Origin: Balanoglossus misakiensis
Lineage: Eukaryota; Hemichordata
Direction of reading: 5' to 3'
NCBI GenBank assembly: GCA_040954595.2
Contig: CM082591.2
Location: 8,370,001 to 8,434,000 of the forward strand
Length of the DNA stretch: 64,000 bases
The number at the start of each line of letters is the position of its first letter. Within the stretch, counting starts at the first letter, position 1. Shown piece by piece: positions 13,701-25,700 of this stretch. A program made the position numbers and the translations under genes. Below the pieces are notes generated by a model. That model was not told where the DNA came from. It searched no databases and was given only the letters and a program-made list of their open reading frames with translations.

Positions 13701-16700
13701 AGTCCAGCACAATCCCCTTCCTCCTGGCTTCATAGGCATAGGCAAACAATACATCACATAGACACTTTTCATGCACAGGATATGCACACATATCAGACAA
13801 ACACAATTCATAGAACGGAGCTGGGTTTACTACACCATGGGCTGGCCGAAATAATGGTCCCTGTGTAAAACCAAACAAACATAACAACGGATCATTTACA
13901 ATGAGAAACTGTTTAAAGGTGTACGGTCACATATGGAAAATTAGCAATAGTTACCTTGGCAAATTGAGAATTAGCCAATCACACATTTTCAGTTGGTGGC
14001 ACACACGAAAAAAAGAGCGCCACCATATGTTCTCAAATATGCCATTTCGCGATATTGAGAGAGGCCACTGTTTAGCGAGTATTAATTTTCGCGTTCTCTT
14101 ATTTCATTCACGGCATTGTTATCTTCAAAAAAAAATATGCAACTTTTTATTTTCATGCTATTTTAGCTCTCGTGTATTTTGCGAAAACTTATTGCTCGCA
14201 AATATAAAGTGTTTTACAGTCGTATTACTAATACATATACACTGTTTTTACTCTAAAACGCTCAAAGTAGAAAAATAGGCATGAGGAAAAGAGAGACAGC
14301 AAGACAGATGTTTGAAGTCTCTTAATTTTCCAGAATTGTCCTGTTTCCTGCAGTGACTTTCCAAGGAATTTCAGAGTTTGGATTGAAAATTGATAATACT
14401 ATTACTAATGTTTCAGGAGTTAACACTGTACGAACCCTGATGCGTATATTGAAGACAGACTCTCACATTGTACAACCAAATGACTTACATGAAATCATCA
14501 CCAGGATTATCATTGAAGTTGCCACACAGACCACAGAGTCTCCCTTTGTATGTACCATCTGCGGTGACCTCTCCAAAATGGGAGCCATCCCACGACATGC
14601 ATACCAATACTTGAATGCACAACCACCATCAACCCTGTCATGTTACGATGTAAAACAAGTATGTTGATATAAATCAGGTTATATGTCCATTAAAGCCCTT
14701 ATAGCTGCCAAATTTCACATATTTTTTCGACACTAAAATACTTCAAATATGTTCCCTGAGCAGAGCTGGTGTAAGAATTAACACCTCACCGCAACCCACT
14801 GTCTATGGGGCCGAGCCTCAGTGCCTATACATAAGAATTGTGTGTGTGGACCCAAGCGACTGAAAGGATTAATGCTCTGTGTTTACCATAGGCAAATAGT
14901 GTCTCAATTTTTTCCCTGTCTGAACCTGGTATATGTCAGCCCTTTGAATGTGGTTACATGTTTTAAGTTGGCTAAACAATGCAGACATATCTAGGTATAA
15001 AAAGGGTTAAGTTCGACCTAAGATTTGATTGACTTATCTATTTTTTGTATACTAAGATCTGGTTCCTGCAAGTAAGGTAATTCTACCAGGCCTCCATTGA
15101 CACTTACTGTCAAATCTGGCATTAGGTTGATCACCCAATCAACTAGTCTGATCTGAATGACTTGTGTCCAGGCAACAGCAAAGGTACTCTTGCCATCATT
15201 CTGAACTATAATCTTAAAGTTATTCTGATAACAATCTTGTGATAAGACATAGGTACATGTCCCTTGGAAGGAGAAGAATTTCCCATCATATGTCCGGTAA
15301 TGAGGATCTCCAAATACAATACACGGGGCAGATTCTGTAAAAAGACGGAATGCAGAAAGACTTAAAGGCATACGCCCATATATGGCTGAAATGGCGTATT
15401 TGAGCGTTCTATAGAACAAATGGTGGCACTCTTTTTTACGCTTGTGCCACCCACTGAAAATCTGTGATTGGTAGCTAGTCCTCAATTTGCCATGGTAACT
15501 ATTGCTGATTTTCCATAGGTGACTGTATACCTTTGAGAGTGTCTACCGAAGAATGTTGCTATGATCGCAGCATTGTAACAACAGACGTCAAATGTTACCA
15601 AAAATTTGTAAACAAATGATATTCAAAGAATGCTTATTATGTACGTAACACATTCTGGACAGTTTTGAGGTCCCAGAATCACATTCTGTGTCTCTATTTG
15701 GCTACTTTTTCTGATTGCTCACATTTGATGGTTTGAAGGACTTCCAAAGGCAATCTGGCTGGCGTTGTTTCACATAACAATTTCTTATATCTCTTGCATT
15801 TTGTAAACAAGTCCAAATCCTTAGACTGTTGCTCCCCTTTGAAATCTAGTTTTATCGACTTTGGTAACATTTCCTGGGTTTATGACACATTTTGATCACA
15901 TTATGTCTAAATATGGTATAGTATACACCCAGACATAAGTGACACATGTCAGCCTCCACTATGTTTTCGTGTAAACTTGGCTGTCAGTTTTTAATAACCT
16001 CATAATATATTGATAATTAGACTCACTTGGAACACATTTCTGGCAGCATTCACCATCAATATGGCCGATCTCTTCTTCCTGGAAATATAAACAACAAATG
16101 AATTATTACCACAGTAAATACAAATTGTATATCCACTGAGAAGACACACAATAAAACATCTATAGCACAGTGTCTTCAAATTTTTAATACTGAGAAACCT
16201 GTCTATTAAAGACACCTTCAGGAACAGAAAGACTGTCCTTATTGCAGAGGTGTCCTTAATGACAGATTTCACTGTAATTGTATAGAAAAAAATTGAAATG
16301 TGTAAAATGTAAGTGAATGGAACATCCCTCTTCCATAATACTGAACCTTATAAACGAATGTGCCGCTATTTAGAATTAACATATAACAAATTTATCATTT
16401 CTGTTCAGAACAGTGATTGTGAATTGATCAATTTCTGATGGACACTTGAATGAAGTACATTTATTTCAGATGCTAAACAATTGAGAAAGTTGTTTGGTTT
16501 GTTTGGTTTGATTACTACAAAAGGGCTGTCTTGAAAATCCAAATAATGAGAACTAATACAAAAGGGCTTTCTTGAAAAAAAAACAAATGATGAGAATTCT
16601 TTAATATGTTTTATGGAGTTGACCAAGAAACCTCAGTTGATACCCAAAACAAAAATATTCAGAAAACAGCACAAAGTTAGAGTTACTTGTCCTTTAAAAC

Positions 16701-19700
16701 TATTGCTCTCAGGCCCATTCAATAAAACAAAGCAAAACTGTAATCTGACCATACACTATTGAATTCATGACTGATAAACTTACCGCTGTGCAAGTCAAAG
16801 GTTGACAGACTTCTTGAACGCAGCTCTCTTTACCATTGAAGCAATCACAGATGTCGCACCCCACATGCCAAGTTTCACCAGACTGAAAAGTGAAAGTTCA
16901 AATTTTGCTGGAAACCCGGTATGCAGATCGTGTGTGTATAATTGGTCTGTCATAATTAACCCTAATGCTACTGGGTGTCATACCTGTTCAGAGTCTCAAG
17001 TCCCTTAAATAAAATACGTATTTGCCATTTTATCTTCTATAATGTATTTTGACTGTCTTGACATGGCTCTCATACGTACCTAGACACACTTGGCAGTCTG
17101 AACCTCCCAGAAAATGAACCAAATTGCACTGGTTTGTACTGTATTGGTCTGAGGGTCTTGGATAGGCCCTACTGATTAACACGCACTTGGCAGTCTAACA
17201 GGCCTGGGAGCCAGGATTCGAGGCACCTTTCAACTGACTTGGCAGCGTTAGTGTTAATTTACATTTCATTATACATTTGCTGTGCTACACTTATGACCAT
17301 TCTCTTTACCTCACTCGTATTTCCACTTGGTTTTTTGCAGATTACTTGCATGATAATGCATACCAAACAAATAAAAAGAGGAGTATGCCACTTGGTGCAA
17401 AGACTGGCATAAATTGCTGATGAGCTAACACCAATGGCACAGCTCGTCTTGCATTGTGAAGTCTCAGCAGAATCCATTTTTGCAGAAAATTATCATATAT
17501 CTTAGAAATTAAATTGTTACGTGATATCTCCTGCCTTTGTACATACAATAAGATTCCACAGTACATTTTGGACAGCAACTGCCATCTGGTAAAATCTGGT
17601 TTTCTAGATCACAGTTGATTTGTTCACAATTGGGTCTTTCACAGGTTACCTCTCCATCCTTAACAGAAATTCAGAAAACATTTTATGACATAAAACAGGT
17701 CGACGGAGAGGATTAAAATGTTTTCAATAATCTGTACAGTGAATATACAGGAAAAATAGCAACATTATTCAACAAGTTATACAAGTTATGTGAAAATGTT
17801 GCATCAAACTTTGATAGGGAAAATGTGCCATTCAAAGTGTTTGCTTGCAGGTACTGAACCAATTTCAGAATTTTCGATAAATTTTCAGAATTTCTTTTAA
17901 ATCTTAGGTTTTCTTCAACAGACATAAGTGTTTCCATCACCTTGATGTTTTCAAAAAGAGAAAGTATTATTTTTGAAATGTGGAATTACTGTAAAACATG
18001 TTATTTTCATGAGCAATAAATTTTTCGCGAAATACGCGAGAACCAAAATAGCGTGAAAATAAAAAGTCGCATAAATTTTTTCGAAGATAATGATGCAGTG
18101 AATGAAATAAGAGAACGCGAAAATTAATACTAGCGAAACAGTGGCCTCTCTCGATATCGCGAAAATTTCAACTCGCAAAAATAAAGTGTTTTACAGTAGT
18201 TTGGAACACGGTTATAATAATAAATTAAAGCTGCAAGCAGCGTTGGCGGGGCACAAGCGGTTCCCATGGTAACCAGCAAATGCCAAGGCTGTATCTGCTG
18301 TGGATACCAAGATATGGGAAAGTAGGTCAAAGGTCACTTGAGGTCACCCCAAATTTGGGCATAAAAATCGGACCCCATACAAGTCTAGGTCCAACAAAAA
18401 CAGGACCCCTATCTCTATTGGTTCGCCTAGAATTAGGTATGTGCATAATTAATGAGGTCTTGTGTAAGACTCCATATGTGCTCCATCTGCCCCCTCAAAA
18501 GCCAGGACTCTAACTGCTGTGGATGCTGAGATATGGGAAAGTAGATCAAAGGTCATCCAAGGTCACCCAAAATTTGGGCATAAAATTTTGACCCCAGAGT
18601 GGGCCATGTCCAACTAAAACCAGACCTCTAGCCCTATTGGTTAGCCAGGAATTAGATATGCAGAAAAATGATGTTTCAGAAATAGGTCAAGGGTCATTGC
18701 CAAAATTACCAAAATATTTGTGTCATGTCCTGGCAGCATGCTGTATCTGCTGTGGAAGCCAAGATATGGGAAAGTAGGTCAAAGGTCACCTGAGGTCACC
18801 CCAAATTTGGGCAAAAAAATTGGACCCCATACTAGTCTAGGTCCAACAAAAACCAGACCTCTAGCCCTATTGGTTAGCCAGGAATTAGATATGCAGAAAC
18901 ATGATGTTTCAGAAATAGGTCAAGGGTCATTGCCAAAATTACCAAAATATTTGTGTCATGTCCTGGCAGCATGCTGTATCTGCTGTGGAAGCCAAGATAT
19001 GGGAAAGTAGGTCAAAGGTCATATTGGTTCGCCTAGAATTAGGTATGTGCATAATTAATGAGGTCTAGTGTAAGACTCCATATGTGCTCCACCGGCCCCC
19101 CAAAAGCCAGGACTCTAACTGCTGTGGACGCTGAGATATGGGAAAGTAGATAAAAGGTCATCCAAGGTCACCCAAAATTTGGGCATAAAATTTTGACCCC
19201 AGAGTTGACCATGTCCAACTAAAAGCAGACCTCTAGCCCTATTGGTTAGCCTGGAATTAGATATGCAGAAAAATGATGTTTCAGAAATAGGTCAAGGGTC
19301 ATTGCCAAAATTACCAAAATAGTTGTGTCATGTCCTGGCAGCATTGGTACCCATGTCCACAAAATTCATGACTGTGGTGCTTTGACAAGAGGAGGTATGG
19401 GGAATATGCATATATAATTAGTTGTTTTCAAACTGGGTCAAAGGTCATGTGAAAATTGCCCCGAAAAATTGTGACAACTTCCGGTCATATGATGACTCAT
19501 ATCCAAAAAAAGAATTTCTGTGCTGTCAACATTTTGGCTACAAAACGGAATTATCACTTTTCAATGGTTTTCCGAAAATCCAACATGGCCGCCATAATGA
19601 TCGACCAATCACAGTGCGCTTCGCAAACTTGATAGACATAGGTTAGGTGACAACATATCCCAATTCCCGAGACCCGGTAACCGCTGGTTCTGGAGAAGAA

Positions 19701-22700
19701 GATTTTTAAAGTTTTAAGTAGTTTTTCAGAAAAACAATTGTGGCAAAAAAACTTTATGTATGACGTCATGATTTCAATGGGGTAAAATGATGGACAGAAG
19801 GTAAGCTACCTGCACACCAAATTTGAACTCGATCGGCCCAGTGGTTTTTGAGAAGGACTCATTTAACGATTTTCAGGAAATCCAATATGGCCGCCAGGTC
19901 ACGTGACTAATTAAATATTCAGGAGCGACTGCGCATCTACTCATTGGCCCCTACCACCCTACCAAGTTTCAGCCCCCTAGGTGCTGCGGTTTTCCAGATC
20001 TACCATGACATATTTCTCGGAAGAAGAAGACGGAATAATAAAGAATAAAAATTCCAACAATACCAATAGGGGCACAAGCCCGATAGGCTTGTGCCCCTAA
20101 CTACACGCAACAAACATTAGAGGTTCACCAGAAGACGAAGTGTTAGATCAGAAACTTACCAGACATGTGCAAAGGCTGCAAGGATCAGCCAATGGAACAA
20201 ACTGTTCACCAGTTTTGTAAATCTGATTCTCAAAGCTACATTCCAAAGGACCTGTAAATGGAACATGACAACTGGTGGGATTATCTAGAGGAAGTGGAAA
20301 GTCACTGACTTCTGAAATGTAGTGAATACTAGTACTCTCTTAAAGGCAATAGATCGTCTCACGCGCATGTGTGTAACTTCCCAGCAAATTTTCCGTTCGA
20401 TGCATTCAAATAGTGGACTGCCTTCGCTTCCTTCCATATTTCATGCGCACCGTATAAGTAGATTCGGGTTTTGTCCCTCCTTTTTACCCAAGCTGGTGTT
20501 TTCTCACGATCTCCAACATAGATTATGGTCGCCGCCATCTTGTCTGTTGTTAGGACAGAGCACTGCCTTATGGGATTGACTGTTCACTAAATGTCTGTAA
20601 CCAGCGGCTACAGCTGGAACATGCGTGTGAGACGAGCTAGGTGCTTTAAAGGGCAGTGATCATCTTATGCGCATGTGCCAAACCAGAGACTCTGGTTACA
20701 TAAATTGTATACAGTCATTGCCATAAGGCAGTGTGCTGTCCTGACAACAGACAAGATGGCGGCAACCACAATCTATGGCTGATTGGGAAAAAACAGCAAA
20801 TTGGATGAAATGAAGGGACAAAACTAAAGTCTGGGTGAACATGAAATATAGAAGTAAGCGAAGGAAGTCCACTATTTGAATGTATTGAACGCAAACTTTG
20901 CAGAACACTTGGATTGGATGTAATGTTTGTAGACATTAATTACACACATGTGCATAAGACGATCATTGGCCTTTTACAGACTTTGTCACTGTGAGCAATA
21001 AATTGTATCAAGGAATACATACTCTCAGTTGTATTGAAACTTTTTGTGTTTTAAAAAGTTACCACAGACACGCATTGCATGATTGAACACCATTTGTTGA
21101 TGTACATAAAAAAAACTTACTTGCACAGCGTGGACAGCATTCACCTGCATCACGTAGGATTCTATCTTCGTTACATTCTAACTCAGGACACAATTTGACA
21201 TCACATGAAGCATGACCATCCTGACAGAAAATACACACAGAGACAATAAGACAACAACTCATATGGTTACCAATTGATCATACACTTGTTAAAAATTCAC
21301 ACAAAAACACATTTATCAACATCAGTAAAAATTGAACAATGAATGCTGGACCGTTTTTCCAATTTACCACTTTTGATTTCGATTGACACTTTTTTAAATC
21401 AAAGTATTTTATTTTCTTTGCAACAGCTTTGTGGATGTCTAACTGCAGGGAGATCTAACTTCAACCCTTACGCCAACATGGTTGGTCCAAATCCATTGTT
21501 TTCTATGGTAAAGTTGGACTTCCAAACAGGGAAATGGGGATGAAAGGTTAATATAAGACTTGCATCTGGGTTATTCACTTACCATACATATACATGATGT
21601 ACAAGGATTGAGTTTAAATTCTGTGCCATTCTGATATACAATGCCTGTTGTATTATTCTCACAAACTCTTTCCAAAGGCTCTCCTATATAGGATAAAGAA
21701 AACATTATACGACACACATATTCACAAGTGAGCATGATTGATGTGAGGTCACATGAGTCTCAAAGCCAATCAGAGTGTACAACATTCAGACCATTCATCT
21801 CATGGTTCATTTCCAGGAAATGCAAGTTTTTTTCAATAGTTTTCCAGGGCTTTCAGACCGAAAATCAATTTTCTGAATATTTTTAATTAGATTTCTATGA
21901 CTTTTGAAGCCAAAACTGACATTTCCTGGGAGTGATTATGCAGATCTTGTGTCAAAAACATCAACAATATTCTGGGACTTTCAGGAATGAATTTCATTTT
22001 TATATTTCTGTCTCTTCAACAAGTGCATAAATTTTGTCAATATTGTCAGACAAGAATTTTTTTAAAAACACTGACCTGTACATGTTGGGCAACATGCAGA
22101 GTGTTCTACTGTGACTCTCTCTGGAGGACAATTCAGTGTTGGACAGAGAATTGTTAGACACAGCAATATTTCTTCCTGTAATCAAAAGTTATATGATTCA
22201 ATCTGGCATACATGCACAATTATCATATACTCTACTTAGAGAATAATGAGCGCCCCAAAGACCCATAATGGACGAAAGCACACATTGTGCGTCATAATAT
22301 ACGAGGCGAAGCCGAGTATATTATGGAGCACAATGTGTGCTTGAGTCCATTATGGGTCTTTGGGGCGTTCATTATTCTCATTATTTTATAGTTTTGTCAA
22401 TGCCAGTGAATTTGCAGACTTCAAAAAGTATAGGTGCGAACAATTCAGCCTCGGACACGGAGATCGAGAACAGAGCAATGGCGTACGCGTAAACAAAAGG
22501 TCACCTGATCGTGGTGTGTCAGTGTACTGTACATTTCTAGTATCATATTCAAACATCAGGAAATAAATAATGAAGGTTTATTAACGCATGTGAAAATTCA
22601 TGTAAGGGTTGTGCTGAAATATATCAGAAAAAGTTTCGATTTTTGTGTAATCTTGGGGAGGACTCGGGGAATATTTGAATTCGTTTGCGTTCCCAGGAAA

Positions 22701-25700
22701 GTTCACGTTTACGGGCGCTCGGAAGGTTGCAATACATAAACAAACTCGCCCTCGATCGACCCTTCGTACCGCGTAGACAACATGACAGTGACACTTGCGG
22801 CATAATTTTATTTTAACGTATAGCTTGACATGACTGCTTGGTACATGGTACACTGTATGTATGGTGAACGAATGTCAAATCCAGCGTCATGGAGAGGTTT
22901 GCTTTACGTGCGTGAGCGAGCCATGTTGACTGCGCGTGATTCAAGAGCAGACGACATGTACTGCAGCCGTATAGGAAGTAAAAATAAACAAAACGCCAGC
23001 CGAGGACAGATTTGGAAATTAATAAATATCGCCATATTTATTCTGTGTACGTTTGCATTTCTTTTTTTAGCCCTTAAAATGTTCGCATTGTTTGAAATCC
23101 TCCGTTATTCAGTCGGAAATTGTACACGTCCACTGGTTCTTGGGTGCGTCGCGCGTCCATCGAATAACAGGATACATTATCAGTAATAATGTATAGCTAT
23201 GACGTCACAAAATTCACTGGTATTGATAAAGCTATAATATAATGTGGAATCATGTCCTCATTTAACGGCTTCGTGCATTTTCTATGTATCATGCACGGGC
23301 TAGTTGCCCAATTAAGATCACTGTTTTTGTTCTTGTGGTATCCTTAAATAATTCTTATGAAAACACATCAGAGTGAGATTTTAACCTGTTTTTTTTCAGT
23401 GCTTTGATCGTAGAACAGTGTAAAAAGCTCCCAAGAAGTCCAATAACTGATACAATTATTTTACATCTTTATATCATTTTTGTTCAGGATGAATCTCCTG
23501 TCTATGGTTAATGGAACAAAAATTGTCATTTGTTGAATATAAATTAGTTGTTGTTTCATCTGTAGTTTAATGCTCTGTTTCCTTGACCACACAAATTAAA
23601 GTTGTCATTATAAAAATTGTATACACATGTTGGTTGTAATTGGAGAATAAGACAAGAATTCGCTCATTAAGATGTCCATCTTACCGAACACTGGCATTCC
23701 AAACATTGGTCGATCGTCATCTGGTTTAAAAATAGCACCTTCCTTATAAGTGACACCTCTGAATTCGCAACCAATACATGCTTGACAACACTGGTTTGGA
23801 ACTCGCACTGGGTTCTCACACGGTGCTGGACATGTGACAGTTGTACAGGAGATGTCTTGGTCCTGTCAACACAAGAAACAAAAACGTCCAAGTTACAAAC
23901 AAGAGAAATACTGTAAAACACTTTATTTTCGCGAGTTGAAATTTTCGCGATATTGAAAGATGCCACTGTTTTGCGAGTATTAATTTTCATGTTCTATTAT
24001 TTCATTCACTGCATTGTTATCTTCAAAAAAATTTACGCTACTTTTTATTTTCACGTTATTTTGGCTCTCGCGTATTTGGCGAAAATGTATTGCTCGCGAA
24101 ATTAAAGTGTTTTACAGTATGAATGAATGAATGAATTTTATTTCACCAGAGATATGTCGATATATATATATATATAATACACTGAATGTAAAAGGAAGAT
24201 GTTACATATTTCCAGTGTGGACCATGGAAATAGTTTCGCGGAAACTAGTCTAGTCCATGGCCCATATTTCTGAGTTAATAAATTATAAAGATGTCAAACA
24301 GTTGTAAACGACACTAGTTACACAAGATAACATAATTGATACACAGATTAAAAATTATTATATAAATAGCCCAAAGTACAGATCTAGAAATCTAATTACT
24401 GAGATATATGACAAGAAGCAAAGATCCACAAAACATGAAAGCTCATCAGAACAGCAGAATGTGACACTGTACACATTGTTGCTGCACAAAAATGTCTTGG
24501 CATGAACACACTGCATGTGCTTATCACCCTCAAAGCCAAAAGTGCTCTGCATGTGCTTATAACAATCAAAGCCAAATGTGCTCTAACACAAGATATATTC
24601 TTCATTAAAGGGACAAAGTCTCTCTTCTTCCCCATTTTTAATTAATTATGTTTGATACAAGACACCGTTTATGTTATTCTACATGTGGATTTATAGGGAA
24701 TCAACGTTCAACCACACACTACCTCCATCCCACTTGTAGACGAGAGGGGAAAATCTCGCCAAAATGAATAATCAGTCTCTACCATTTATTCATTTTGGGC
24801 GAGTTTTTATTTTCATATCATACAAGCGGGATGGAAGTTGTGTGTCGTTGAACGTCCATTCACTACATGTACATATACACATGTACATTTACATAAACAG
24901 TGTCTTGCATCAGACATAATTAATTGGAAAGGGGCAGCGAGAGAGAGACTTTGTCCCTTTAAATCCACCAATCAAAGTAACTTACATCACATATACATGT
25001 TGTACAGGGATCATCTTGAAGAGTCCACATGTCACCATGGTGATACGTTGTGTCATCAATGACCGGACAGTCTAAACAAAGAGACAAAGAAGACATTTTA
25101 TACAGCGCTATGTCACTCTGGTTGAAAACATGATGATATGGAATACCATTATCTGGGTGTTCAAATTATATAGAATTCTTCTGTTTTGCAGTATTAAAAT
25201 TGTTTTTATTACTTTTCTGATCAATATACTGGTATTGTGTAAAATTCGATTGATTGATTGGTGTGTGCTTTGTCTACAGCCCGTGCACTTACACAGCATC
25301 TGATAATTCATACAGGAAAGATCACAACAAGTGATGACTCATAGAGGAGAGATCACAAAAAGTGATGAGTCATAGAGGAGGAAGCACAGCATCTGATGAC
25401 TCATCTAACCTGTCCACTTACCTAGACATTTAGGACAGCACTGCCCTGGTACACTTGCAAAATTAGAACACCTTGTGGCTTCACACACTGTTAAATTACA
25501 AGTCACAGTACCATCCTGTAAATACAAATTATATTATATCATGCTACCGTTCGTGATTCTGATTGGACGAGAGCTGAATCCAGCCATGGTAAAGTACTGT
25601 TTTACCATGGCTAGCAGTGGTAAAACGGGCCCCTGAACCACAGGGATTTATTCAGGGAACGTTTAAGTAAGAATTATATGATATAAACTGAATAAATTTG

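Noticed and set aside
17342-17478. Possible VWC N-half exon next to block 1 (LAHQQFMPVFAPSG)
   Set aside because: The exon at 17521-17658 continues perfectly into SGETWHVGCDICDC at 16882 by phase and cysteine pattern, so this stretch is intronic.
22830-23186. 118-codon open frame with a hydrophobic segment, repeated in blocks 1-3
   Set aside because: It lies wholly inside the 1,007-bp presence/absence segment, has no family resemblance, and its conservation is explained by block identity.
24124-24180. ATGAATGAATGAATGAA and (AT)n tracts as possible CRISPR-like or regulatory arrays
   Set aside because: Simple microsatellites beside a MITE, copied with the blocks.
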